From JAIVJG01 sp964236735 (GTDB taxonomy: Bacteria > Acidobacteriota > Blastocatellia > Pyrinomonadales > Pyrinomonadaceae): a stretch of 64,000 nt of DNA. How positions within the stretch are numbered: the stretch's first letter is position 1; each line of letters opens with the position of its first letter. Of this stretch, positions 43,451 to 53,513 are shown in pieces. Where the stretch lies: NCBI GenBank assembly GCA_964236735.1, contig CAXSFM010000006.1, positions 62,001 to 126,000 of the forward strand, in the 5' to 3' direction. The notes beneath the pieces were generated by a model that was not told where the DNA came from, did not search any database, and saw only the letters and a list, made by a program, of their open reading frames with translations. The position numbers and the translations under genes were made by a program.

Positions 43451-45631
43451 TTAGTTTTTCGTGTTTGTGTTACTTCCGCCAACTTCTTGCCGTAACGATG
43501 GCAGCCAGACCTCGATTCGCCCTGGTGTCATGCCGCGCGGCGGGTCTTGTTTTGTAATAGCGTCATTGCTGATTTCTATTCCGTGATCTTGCAGAAAGCC
43601 GACTACATCACCTTTCAACGCAAATGACGCGAGGTCAACATCTTCGAAGTAAGTAAGGATGAGACTGGCAGTTTTACCATTTCGTTGCTTTACTGAAGCC
43701 ACATTAAAGCCCTGCTCTTCAAGGTGCTTCTTGAGCGATAGGGCGATGGCGGCATCCTTAGAATCATGGAAGAAGATGTGAACGGTGGCGGCCTGCTTCT
43801 GCTTTTCTTGTTGTTCCCAAACTTTAGAGAAGTATTTACTTATCTGCTCGTCGCTGACGGTTGGTGAAGGTGTAGAAAGGGCGACAGGCACATTACGGTT
43901 GCTGTTTCCACCAAAGCTCAGCACATACATGAACCAGATAATGAAGATTACCAATCCCGCGAAGACTGTCCGAAGTGCCCACCAGACTTTGAGCCATAGC
44001 ATCTGATGCCCGATGCTTTTTACAATGTAAATCACTTCCATCTCGTTAAGATTTTCCGACAGCATCTCCAAATAAACTCTCGCAGTCAAGAGCGAAGAGC
44101 CGGTTAATAGGTCTTGCCCCGCGTGTCCGCCCGACTCCCAATCGTCGAGATATGTCCGCAACTTCTGCCGCCAGAATAAAAAGTCCCGGTTCTTGTCGAT
44201 GCAATCACGCAACGGCGGCCAGTCGCGCACGAGCGATTCGTCCGCCGCCTCAACGACCATGCCCTGCTCGTGATTCTCTCCGCCCACCAGCGCGACTTTC
44301 GTTCCACCCTCGTTGTAATCCCCGATGGCAACCACGCCGGTATCATTTAAGAGTTTGACCATCGGCCTCAAGTTCTGCTCGATGTCAGCCATCTTCGCGC
44401 GTGCTAGTGTGTCGCCGCTCTTGTCTTCCGGCGGCGCGACGCGCACGAGCCGCGTCAGCAGCCGCAAAACTTGTTGCTGGCTTTCGGGCGGAAGTCCGGC
44501 ATAGAACTCATCCGCCGCCGCGACCACCTTCGCGGCTTTCGTCTCCACAGGGAGAGCGGATGATTCCTCCGCAGCAGCGTGCGGCGACTTCCACGGCCCC
44601 TCGGATTTCAGCAGCCGCTCGGTGAACGTCTGATAGCTGCGCGTCATGGAGAAGCGGTCGTGTTGCTGCTCGATGCGGACGGCAATCTCCTCACCGTATG
44701 CGTAGTCGGCCGTCTGCTGAATCTGCACTTCGGCGAAGTAGTCGTTCAAGTCGCACTCCGCAGGTTTCAGTTGGTAAACCTCGCGGAATAATTCCTCGAA
44801 GAGAGGCTGGTAGCCGCCAATGCCGCGCTCGGAGTTGCCGAAGCGCCAATCTTTACGCAGGTCTTCGCGCGATGCTTCGATGCGGGAAGGCAAAGGAAAA
44901 ACGATCAGAGGCCGCAAGTCGTCCGACGCCTTGCGATACTTGCTCGCCTTGCTGACGAGGTTCGCCACGCCCGTAAAACTCTGGCGGTTCGGCGTGAAGA
45001 CGACGACCAGTTTCTCAGGCATCAACATCGTGCAGATGCCGCTCGTGTCGGTCAACCCGGTGCGCGAGTCTATCAGGACGTACTCGAACTCTTCAGCCCA
45101 TTGTTCGGTCAGAGATCGAATGAGCCAAGGGGAGCGGCGGTGCAGACTCTCCCAATCGAAGGTGTTGACGTGGCTCGAGTAGTCGTCGTCAAAGCGACCG
45201 GCCTTGAGCAAATAGAGATTGGGGACAGCACTGAGCGGTAAGGCATACTCTTCTTTGACCGAGAATTTTTTGGCGAGGGACGCCGCGTGCTCCGCCCCCT
45301 CATCTTCATTCCCATAACCTTCGCGAGGAGTCGCTTCATCTAACCGGCGGAAGAGGTCAATCAACCCCGGCTGCGGGTCGAGCGCGGAGTCGCGCGTGAC
45401 GCTGCTCTCATTTGGGGAAGCCTTGAGATGGAAGTAGCGGTGCAGCCCCGGCGCTTCCAAATCCCAATCAATCATCAACACGCCTCTGCTCTGGTCTCTC
45501 ACCTGAGCGGCCAGCAGGCAGCCGACGTTCGCCAGCGCCATCGAGCGGCCAGTGCCGCCTTTGTATGAGTAGAACGTGATGACCTCTCCGGGCGGCGCGT
45601 CAGAGATAGAAATGGATGAACTTGAAGTCAT
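43451..45631 (-). CDS. KGGTGR P-loop NTPase fused to nSTAND-like module and TM helix
   Basis: This 726-residue protein opens with a MinD/ParA-like NTPase whose Walker A is YSYKGGTGRSMALANVG (KGGTGR, 24-29), followed by MIDWDLEAPGLHRYF and VLIDSRTGLTDTSG. Residues about 370-545 resemble the winged-helix and helical part of nSTAND1 proteins (RDWPPLRDCIDKNRDFLFW, YLDDWESGGHAGQDLL), without the usual STAND NTPase. One membrane helix (about 548-573) precedes a C-terminal alpha+beta domain (about 616-712, ATVHIFFHDSKDAAIALSL to GRIEVWLP). It lies 10 bp after a TIR gene. KGGVGR-type NTPases paired with TIR are known from predicted conflict systems; the role here is inferred. Confidence 0.82.
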   Translation of the reverse strand: MTSSSSISISDAPPGEVITFYSYKGGTGRSMALANVGCLLAAQVRDQSRGVLMIDWDLEAPGLHRYFHLKASPNESSVTRDSALDPQPGLIDLFRRLDEATPREGYGNEDEGAEHAASLAKKFSVKEEYALPLSAVPNLYLLKAGRFDDDYSSHVNTFDWESLHRRSPWLIRSLTEQWAEEFEYVLIDSRTGLTDTSGICTMLMPEKLVVVFTPNRQSFTGVANLVSKASKYRKASDDLRPLIVFPLPSRIEASREDLRKDWRFGNSERGIGGYQPLFEELFREVYQLKPAECDLNDYFAEVQIQQTADYAYGEEIAVRIEQQHDRFSMTRSYQTFTERLLKSEGPWKSPHAAAEESSALPVETKAAKVVAAADEFYAGLPPESQQQVLRLLTRLVRVAPPEDKSGDTLARAKMADIEQNLRPMVKLLNDTGVVAIGDYNEGGTKVALVGGENHEQGMVVEAADESLVRDWPPLRDCIDKNRDFLFWRQKLRTYLDDWESGGHAGQDLLTGSSLLTARVYLEMLSENLNEMEVIYIVKSIGHQMLWLKVWWALRTVFAGLVIFIIWFMYVLSFGGNSNRNVPVALSTPSPTVSDEQISKYFSKVWEQQEKQKQAATVHIFFHDSKDAAIALSLKKHLEEQGFNVASVKQRNGKTASLILTYFEDVDLASFALKGDVVGFLQDHGIEISNDAITKQDPPRGMTPGRIEVWLPSLRQEVGGSNTNTKN

Positions 45632-45641
45632 GTTGTCGCCC

Positions 45642-46289
45642 TTAGAGCCTCGGGAATTGGCTCCCGGAAGACTGCTCCGGTGACGCGAGCAACTTGTTCA
45701 GCCATGGGAGAATGTCATTCTCCTGCGGCATAGTGAAGTTTCTGCATTCACGGCACATCTCGATGTCCTTCGCCTTTAGTTCTTGAAAGCGGTCGAAGAT
45801 GTACTTAGCGATCTGCTTGACTTTTTTCCGTCCTTCGGCGTGCTGGCTGATCTTCCGCTTCTCCATGTAATAAGGCTCGAAGTTATAGCATTGGCGGATG
45901 TTCTTGATCTCGGCGGGAAAGGCGTCCCATCCACGACAGACGATAGGAATGATCAGCCCGTTCGCCCCGCCCGCAATGCCGAGCGCCTGAAGCCTTTTCG
46001 CTTCGAGTTGCTCCATTGCCTTGAACTCACGCGCGCAGTAGGTATAGTCGGCGTCGAAGTAGGGCGGAATATAAAAGACCACCATGCTGACGCTCTGGCA
46101 CAGCGCCTGCGATAGTGCCTGATTAAAAAAGTTTCCACCCTCTAGCCGATCTTTGTCGAGATAAACCTGCTGGTTCATCCACATCTCGATTTCATTCTGA
46201 AGTGTCGTGCGAAGGTCTTCGATAGTGGCTTGATATTCGCGACCCGGGCGATGCCGGTAGCTGATGAAACAAGCATGTGAGAATGACAT
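45642..46289 (-). CDS. TIR-domain protein
   Basis: This 215-residue protein consists mostly of one TIR domain: strand A ACFISYRHRPGRE, then VYLDKDRLEGG (BB-loop region), MVVFYIPPYFDADYTYCAREF and LIIPIVCRGW. The Glu in YCAREF (E88) is at the position of the catalytic Glu of NAD-cleaving TIR proteins. A C-terminal segment (180-200) has CRECRNF. AGGAG precedes the ATG. It is 39 bp downstream of a GHMP kinase gene and 10 bp upstream of the NTPase, so the pair is almost certainly co-transcribed. Confidence 0.88.
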   Translation of the reverse strand: MSFSHACFISYRHRPGREYQATIEDLRTTLQNEIEMWMNQQVYLDKDRLEGGNFFNQALSQALCQSVSMVVFYIPPYFDADYTYCAREFKAMEQLEAKRLQALGIAGGANGLIIPIVCRGWDAFPAEIKNIRQCYNFEPYYMEKRKISQHAEGRKKVKQIAKYIFDRFQELKAKDIEMCRECRNFTMPQENDILPWLNKLLASPEQSSGSQFPRL

Positions 46290-46328
46290 ATTGTTTCTCC
46301 TGAATTGAGGTTCTAAGTGTGCGATGAA

Positions 46329-47336
46329 TCAGGACGTGCGTACGACCAGTCCATCGCGCGCGACGTTCCAACGCAACACTTCGACGCCTTCCTCTGCGGC
46401 GAGCGCGCGCTCGACCGACTCCTTCTTTCCTTCCGCGCATAGAAATGCGATGCAGCCGCCTCCGCCCGCGCCGCAGACTTTCGCCGCCAACGCGCCGCTC
46501 GCCAGCGCGCGTTCGACGAGCATTTCCATGTGCGGCGTCGTGACATTCGGCGCGAGTTGCTTACGCTTCGGATATGCCGCACTCATAATCTCGCTGACGC
46601 GCGGCCAGTCGCTCGCTGTGAGCGCAAGACGCATCTCGCGCGCGGTATCACGGATGCCGTCGAAGATGTCGAAGATATTTTTGTCGCCGTCAATGTGGCG
46701 TTTGAAAATTTCCCAGTTGTTCGTGCCCGATAGTCGCGGCTCGCCCGTGTAGCAAATGGCGATGCGACGCTCCAACCCTTCGTAGTCAACGTTGATAGGT
46801 TCGCGACGGATGCCGTCGGCGTTGAACTGGATCGAGTTCGCGCCGCCGTAAAACGCGCCGTAGTAATCCTGAAAGCCTGCGGGCACGCGAATCACCGTCG
46901 TCTCGACGTTGGCCGCGATCTTGATGAACTCGCTTTCCGCATAACGGTCGCCGACGAGACGGTTGAGCGCGCCGATGCACGCGATGGCGAGCGCGCTCGA
47001 GCCGCCGAGTCCTGCGCCCGCCGGAGCCATGCTTTCCGCGACGAGATGAAAGCCCGTCTCCGGCTTGAAGAAATGCACGAGCTTCGAGATGAGTTCCAGT
47101 CGCTCTTCGCGCGCGAGTTCGGCGACCGCGCCAACGCTCGTCTCGAATGAAAGCCCCCGGTCACGCGACTCAAGGATGACGCGGTCGTCTGCGCGCGTCT
47201 CTATGCGACAGTTCGCATAGAGCGAGATGGCGAAGTTGACGGTCGTCGCGCCCGGATGAAAAAGATAGAGCGGCCAGATGTCAATCGTCCCTCCCGCGAG
47301 GTCAACGCGCGTCGGGGCTATGGCTTCGATAATCAT
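46329..47336 (-). CDS. GHMP family sugar kinase
   Basis: This 335-residue kinase starts at the ATG at 47334-47336 (MIIEAIAPTRVD). The three GHMP motifs are present: APTRVDLAGGTIDIWP, the ATP loop PAGAGLGGSSALAIA and the C-terminal GAGGGGCIAFLC. This resembles galactokinase/D-glycero-D-manno-heptose 7-phosphate kinase (HddA-like). The substrate cannot be fixed. A repeat arm ends only 8 bp before the start codon, so no Shine-Dalgarno is present; an upstream start would translate the repeat and is rejected. Confidence 0.85.
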   Translation of the reverse strand: MIIEAIAPTRVDLAGGTIDIWPLYLFHPGATTVNFAISLYANCRIETRADDRVILESRDRGLSFETSVGAVAELAREERLELISKLVHFFKPETGFHLVAESMAPAGAGLGGSSALAIACIGALNRLVGDRYAESEFIKIAANVETTVIRVPAGFQDYYGAFYGGANSIQFNADGIRREPINVDYEGLERRIAICYTGEPRLSGTNNWEIFKRHIDGDKNIFDIFDGIRDTAREMRLALTASDWPRVSEIMSAAYPKRKQLAPNVTTPHMEMLVERALASGALAAKVCGAGGGGCIAFLCAEGKKESVERALAAEEGVEVLRWNVARDGLVVRTS

Positions 47337-47343
47337 GGTTTGG

Positions 47344-47425
47344 GTGATGAGTGATAAGTGATGAGTGATAAGTGATGAGAAGGAAGATGTCTTTATCTCA
47401 TCACTTATCACTCATCACTTATCAC
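47344..47425. repeat. 30-bp inverted repeat, GTGATGA/GTGATAA units
   Basis: The left arm (47344-47380) and right arm (47396-47425) are tandem heptamers pairing over 30 bp, with a 15-nt loop. It lies between dedA-type and GHMP kinase genes, both leftward, and touches the start region of the latter. Confidence 0.87.
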
Positions 47426-47431
47426 TTCTCT

Positions 47432-48172
47432 TCAGTCTCCTTCGATCTTGCCGGGTTTCGACTTTGGTGTATCTTTCTGGCGCGAGGCGCGCTGGCCGGG
47501 AAGAATTTCCTGCAACTCTTCTTTGATCTCCTGAAACTTTTCCTCTGCGGCGAGTTCAAACTGTTGGATGCGCGCGGGGTTCGCCTCTTCGACTTTTTTC
47601 GAGAGGTACCGCTCGGCGAAGTAGAAGCCGCAGATGCCCGCGATGATGACGAGTACGACAACGACGAGCACAACAACGCTCAAGTCGTGCAGGTTGCCGA
47701 TGAGCCTGTTGATCGCCGTGTGAAAAATGTAGCCCGCGCCCGTCAGGCTCAACACCCAGATGAAACAACTGATGAACGACAACAGCAGGAAGCGAAGATA
47801 ACGCATTCGCGCCACGCCGTAAAAAGCGCACGCCGCCCAACGCAAACCATAAGTATATTTCGAGACGAAAATCGCGAGCAGCCCGAACTTTTCTGTCAGA
47901 CGCTCGATGCGCGGCTGCGCGACGCGATAAAAACGATAGTGCTGGACGCTTGAGCGCGTCCCGCGTCCCAACCAGTAAGCCGCGTTGTCGCTGACGACGC
48001 CGCCGAGCGTCCCCGCCAAAAGCACCTGCGCGAAACTGTAGTCGCCGAACGCCAGCCCATGCGCCAGCACGCCCGCCAAGAGCAGTGTGATGTCTCCCTC
48101 CACTATCGTCAGCAGAAAGATGGCGGGCGGCCCCAGCCTCCCGATGAGTTCGTTGACGTGTTGCCAATCCAT
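47432..48172 (-). CDS. DedA family membrane protein
   Basis: This 246-residue protein has the DedA/VTT domain: an N-terminal GPPAIFLLTIVEGDITLLL re-entrant segment, GDYSFAQVLLAGTLGGVVSDNAAYWLGR with the conserved Asp-Asn and Gly-Arg, and later GLRWAACAFYGVARM. DedA proteins move lipid carriers such as undecaprenyl phosphate across the inner membrane. The C-terminal 70 residues are a cytoplasmic charged coil (KKVEEANPARIQQFELAAEE), longer than in E. coli DedA members. Confidence 0.87.
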   Translation of the reverse strand: MDWQHVNELIGRLGPPAIFLLTIVEGDITLLLAGVLAHGLAFGDYSFAQVLLAGTLGGVVSDNAAYWLGRGTRSSVQHYRFYRVAQPRIERLTEKFGLLAIFVSKYTYGLRWAACAFYGVARMRYLRFLLLSFISCFIWVLSLTGAGYIFHTAINRLIGNLHDLSVVVLVVVVLVIIAGICGFYFAERYLSKKVEEANPARIQQFELAAEEKFQEIKEELQEILPGQRASRQKDTPKSKPGKIEGD

Positions 48173-48288
48173 GAAAGCGATGCGGTAGAAAATGATGAGT
48201 GTTGAATAATGAATGTTGAGTGAAAGAGTTTCTCACTTTCTAACACTCGTCTTAAACGGCTCGTTATTCTACACGGAGAACGTGTTGT

Positions 48289-48318
48289 TTGACACCCCTC
48301 GTGACCCTTTGTTACCAT
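48289..48318 (+). promoter_or_regulatory. Candidate sigma70 promoter of the ROK gene
   Basis: TTGACA (48289-48294), an 18-bp spacer and TACCAT (48313-48318) lie 63 bp before the ATG. The -35 is a consensus match; the -10 matches four of six. Confidence 0.45.
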
Positions 48319-48381
48319 TTTCAACGTCACCTCGTTTCACTTCTAAATATCATAGATGCTTAAGTTGAGAGGCCTTCAGAG

Positions 48382-49356
48382 ATGAGCAGTCCGGCGCAGA
48401 AAAATCAGCATTTTATCGGCGCGGACGTGTCGGGCGCGGCCTTGCGCGCGGCGCTCGTCTCGACGGATGGTCAGGTCGTCGAACGCCGCGAAGCCGCGCT
48501 CGAACGCAACGGTGACGTGACGGCGCAGGTCGCGCAGATGGTCGCGGAGTTGCGCGACGCGGCAGGCGAAGGCGTGTCCGCGCTCGGCGTCGGCGTGCCC
48601 GGACTCGTCAATCCAGAGACGGGGCGCGTCATCATTTCTTCGGGACTCCCGTCTGCCGCGCGCGGCGATCTCGCGTCGGAGTTGAAGGCTGCGACCGGGC
48701 TTCCCGTCACACTTGAAAACGATGCCAACGCCGCCGCCTTCGGTGAGTACACGGTCGGCGCGGGACGCGGCAGCCGTCACATGTTCTACGTCACCATCGG
48801 CGATGGAATCGGCGGCGCGATCATCCTCGACGGCAAATTATGGCACGGCGCGTCCGGCTTCGCCGGTGAGTTCGGCCACATCACGATTGACCCCGAAGGC
48901 ATCGAATGCACCTGCGGCAACACGGGCTGCCTTGAGACGGTCGCCTCCGCGCCCAACATCGTCCGCCGCACGCACGAGCGTCTCTACCGCGACGGCACGT
49001 CTTCACTCTCGCGCCTCGCCATGAACAAAGAGTTCAACGCCGCCGATGTCGCGCGCGAAGCGAAAAACGGCGACGACTTCGCGCTCCTGATGATTGAGCG
49101 CACCGGACGCTACATCGGGACAGCGGTCGCCGCCGTCATCAACCTGCTCAACCCCGAACGCATCGTGCTCGGCGGCGGCGTGATGGAAGCGGGCGAGCTA
49201 ATTCTCAGCCCCATCATCCGCGAAGCCGGACGCCGCGCCTTCCAACCCTGCTTTGAAGCCACCCAAATCGTCGCCGCCTCGCTCGGCACAGACGCCGTCC
49301 CCATCGGAGCCGCCATGCTCGCGCGCGACGCCACATCATTAAGCAAAACTGTTTAA
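48382..49356 (+). CDS. ROK family sugar kinase (glucokinase-like)
   Basis: This 324-residue ROK protein has the N-terminal phosphate loop FIGADVSGAALRAALV, LPVTLENDANAAAFGE, the substrate His in GEFGHITIDPEG, and the structural zinc motif CTCGNTGCLE. It has no N-terminal helix-turn-helix, so it is a kinase rather than a repressor; glucose is the usual substrate for this form. A likely promoter lies at 48289-48318. The A+T-rich TcmP pair begins after it. Confidence 0.88.
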   Translation: MSSPAQKNQHFIGADVSGAALRAALVSTDGQVVERREAALERNGDVTAQVAQMVAELRDAAGEGVSALGVGVPGLVNPETGRVIISSGLPSAARGDLASELKAATGLPVTLENDANAAAFGEYTVGAGRGSRHMFYVTIGDGIGGAIILDGKLWHGASGFAGEFGHITIDPEGIECTCGNTGCLETVASAPNIVRRTHERLYRDGTSSLSRLAMNKEFNAADVAREAKNGDDFALLMIERTGRYIGTAVAAVINLLNPERIVLGGGVMEAGELILSPIIREAGRRAFQPCFEATQIVAASLGTDAVPIGAAMLARDATSLSKTV

Positions 49357-49460
49357 TTCCTGCACGTCAACTTTTGCGAACCACACGAGTGGAAGAGTGT
49401 TATAGTGTCTCTTCGTTACCTGAGTTCTTTGCTCCATCTTCCTCATTTCTAGGAGTAGAT

Positions 49461-50297
49461 ATGAACCGCCCCTCAAAGTTGAAGTTCGACAAAATCGGTT
49501 ACTGGTCAGAGCTTAAACTCGATATTGTCAGAGAATATGCTAAAGCGTATTCCACAATCCTTTCAAAACAGAAGAATTTATTCCACCTCTACATTGATGC
49601 CTTTGCAGGAGCTGGTATTCACATCTCGAAAGCGAGTGGAGATTTCGTGGCTGGCAGTCCGCTAAATGCGCTCTACGTCGAACCGCCATTCAGAGAGTTT
49701 CATCTTATTGACCTTGATGGAAAGAAGTTGGACACGTTGGGTGAACTGGTCGGTAGTAGAAAAGATGTGTATCTGTATGAGGGTGATTGCAATGACATTC
49801 TGCTTAACCAAGTTTTCCCGAAAGTTAAATATGAGAACTTCCGCAGAGGCTTGTGCCTGTTAGACCCATACGGGCTACATCTGAATTGGGAAGTGATCGA
49901 AACAGCAGGCAAGATGAAGACTCTTGATATGTTCTTGAACTTTCCGACAATGGATATGAATCGAAATGCTCTCTGGAAAGACCCTGACAAAGTTGATGAA
50001 ACTGCCGTCTCAAGAATGACTGCATTTTGGGGTGATGATTCTTGGAGACAAGTTGCTTACGCGACGGATCGAAATCTTTTTGGATTCCCGGAAAAGGAAC
50101 CCAATGAAATCGTTGCTGAGGGCTTCCGTCAGCGATTGCTAAAAAAGGCCGGATTCAAATACGTTCCGAAGCCTATACCCATGCGTAACTCAATAGGAGC
50201 TATTGTTTATTATCTCTTTTTCGCATCTCACAATTCTGCGGCAAGTAATATCATCGAGCACATATTTAAGAAGTACGAGACAAGAGGTGTTCACTAA
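49461..50297 (+). CDS. tcmP: Three-Cys-motif partner protein TcmP
   Basis: The ATG at 49461 follows TAGGAG with 6-nt spacing and gives 278 residues. The sequence (KFDKIGYWSELKLDIVREYA, LYIDAFAGAGIHISKASGDF, FHLIDLDGKKLDTL, GLCLLDPYGLHLNWEV) matches TcmP, a methyltransferase-like family always met beside a three-Cys-motif protein. The Asp-Pro-Tyr-Gly and AFAGAG segments resemble Rossmann methyltransferase loops. Its stop overlaps the next start as TAATG. Base composition is A+T-rich compared with the flanks, suggesting transfer. The biochemical role is unknown. Confidence 0.85.
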   Translation: MNRPSKLKFDKIGYWSELKLDIVREYAKAYSTILSKQKNLFHLYIDAFAGAGIHISKASGDFVAGSPLNALYVEPPFREFHLIDLDGKKLDTLGELVGSRKDVYLYEGDCNDILLNQVFPKVKYENFRRGLCLLDPYGLHLNWEVIETAGKMKTLDMFLNFPTMDMNRNALWKDPDKVDETAVSRMTAFWGDDSWRQVAYATDRNLFGFPEKEPNEIVAEGFRQRLLKKAGFKYVPKPIPMRNSIGAIVYYLFFASHNSAASNIIEHIFKKYETRGVH

Positions 50298-51022
50298 TGG
50301 CATCGAATTCTTCAATCGAATGGACGGAATCAACCTGGAATCCCGTCACGGGATGCACGAAGATTAGCCCCGGCTGCGACCATTGCTACGCGGAGAGGCT
50401 GGCTCTTCGCTTGCAGGCGATGGGGCAGGCGAACTACGCCAACGGTTTCAAGCTGACAGTTCAGGAACACATGCTTGAGTTGCCGCTCAAGTGGAAGACG
50501 CCGCAGGTCATCTTCGTCAACTCGATGAGCGACCTCTTTCACAGGGACGTTCCGACTGAATACATCCACAGGGTTTTTGATGTGATGGGACGCGCCAGCC
50601 AACACCGCTTCCAGATTCTGACAAAACGCTCGCAGCGTTTGATGAGATTGAGCAAGAGCCTTGCTTGGCGTCCGAATATCTGGATGGGCGTGAGCGTCGA
50701 AAGTCAGGATTACACTTTTCGCATCGAACATCTTCGCGAGACCGGCGCGCATATTAAATTCTTATCGCTCGAGCCGCTTCTCAGCCCTTTGCATGATTTG
50801 AATCTGACGGGTATTGATTGGGTCATCGTCGGCGGCGAGTCCGGCCCCGGAGCGCGTGTGATGCGGGATGATTGGGTGATTGATATTCGCAATCAGTGCA
50901 AAGCCGCAAGCGTTCCCTTCTTCTTCAAGCAATGGGGCGGCACGAATAAAAAGAAAGCCGGTAGGGTGCTGGAGAATCGCACTTGGGATGAAATGCCGCG
51001 AGCCGCCGCCGCAGTTGCTTGA
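50297..51022 (+). CDS. DUF5131 (phage Gp37/Gp68-like) three-Cys-motif protein
   Basis: This 241-residue protein has the cysteine signature WNPVTGCTKISPGCDHCYAE (C20, C27, C30; CX6CX2C) and downstream KTPQVIFVNSMSDLFH, RFQILTKRSQRL, WMGVSVESQDY and VIVGGESGPGAR. This is the DUF5131/Gp37-Gp68 family, often phage- or island-borne and resembling a radical-SAM barrel with an altered cysteine spacing. It is translationally coupled to tcmP. Together they form a known but functionally undefined pair. Confidence 0.88.
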   Translation: MASNSSIEWTESTWNPVTGCTKISPGCDHCYAERLALRLQAMGQANYANGFKLTVQEHMLELPLKWKTPQVIFVNSMSDLFHRDVPTEYIHRVFDVMGRASQHRFQILTKRSQRLMRLSKSLAWRPNIWMGVSVESQDYTFRIEHLRETGAHIKFLSLEPLLSPLHDLNLTGIDWVIVGGESGPGARVMRDDWVIDIRNQCKAASVPFFFKQWGGTNKKKAGRVLENRTWDEMPRAAAAVA

Positions 51023-51274
51023 ACCAATTCATGCTTCTGCACTTCAACTCACGCTCCGGTATTTCCAGCTATTCAATTTTTTAATCTCGACTGTCCCGTA
51101 AATTAAGTCTCGTATCATCTATCTAGTCGAAGTCTGCCGGCTTGCCGTTCGCTTCCCTTCATCATTCAGCGTCTCCTAATCGTCGCGTGCGGTTTGACGC
51201 GCGGTTTGTTATGTTAAGCGTTCAGCAAAAGACGAAAGCCGAGAGGCTGATTGATGAACGCTGACGGCTAAAAA

Positions 51275-53066
<1,792 letters not shown>

Positions 53067-53074
<8 letters not shown>

Positions 53075-53483
53075 AATGTTTTACGGTTCCCGTGCTGTGC
53101 TCTCCGCCGTGCTCGTGATGGCGATTCTGATCAGCGGATATGCTTTGTCACAATCGTTTCATCAGTTACCGGATGAGGCGGCAGTTATTGAAGGACAGTT
53201 TGTTGATTATTTCATAGTGGATTCAGAGCACGGTGATTTGAACGGCTGGTTCTCGCCAGAGATTATTTACGACATCTATGTCAAACAAGCAGACGGACAA
53301 GAGAGGGTACTCTGGGCGACACCTGACACGGTTATTTACCGCGAGCTTGGCGACGGCAATCTCGTCAAAATTTCTATAAGAGATTTTGAGAAAGTCCACA
53401 AGGTTCGCGCCTACGTGGGTAAGATTGATCAATCTTACCCACGACCGGCGGCTTTTGCGGTCAAGATTATCGCCCTCGATTGA
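53067..53483 (+). CDS. Small membrane-anchored or exported protein, unknown
   Basis: The 138-residue protein starts inside the end of lepA (ATG 53067, or ATG 53076), so it is probably translationally coupled. Residues about 10-28 form a signal or anchor helix (AVLSAVLVMAILISGYAL). The rest is a soluble beta-rich segment (VIEGQFVDYFIVDSEHGDLN). No family is recognised. The 3' part contains a 30-bp perfect palindrome at 53414-53443, encoding YVGKIDQSYPR. Codon use looks somewhat less G+C-rich than lepA. Confidence 0.6.
53414..53443. repeat. 30-bp perfect palindrome inside a gene
   Basis: CGTGGGTAAGATTGA is followed directly by its exact reverse complement, with no loop. Both strands therefore encode related peptides across it. 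It is not a copy of the intergenic repeat families in this window. Confidence 0.9.
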
Positions 53484-53513
53484 TGACCGCACGTTTAGTC
53501 CTCATCATCTGCT

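Noticed and set aside
46329..47411. Longer N-terminus for the GHMP kinase beginning MISDEIKTSSFSSLITHH
   Set aside because: Those residues are translated inverted repeat; the GHMP domain begins at MIIEAIAPTR and orthologous kinases start there.
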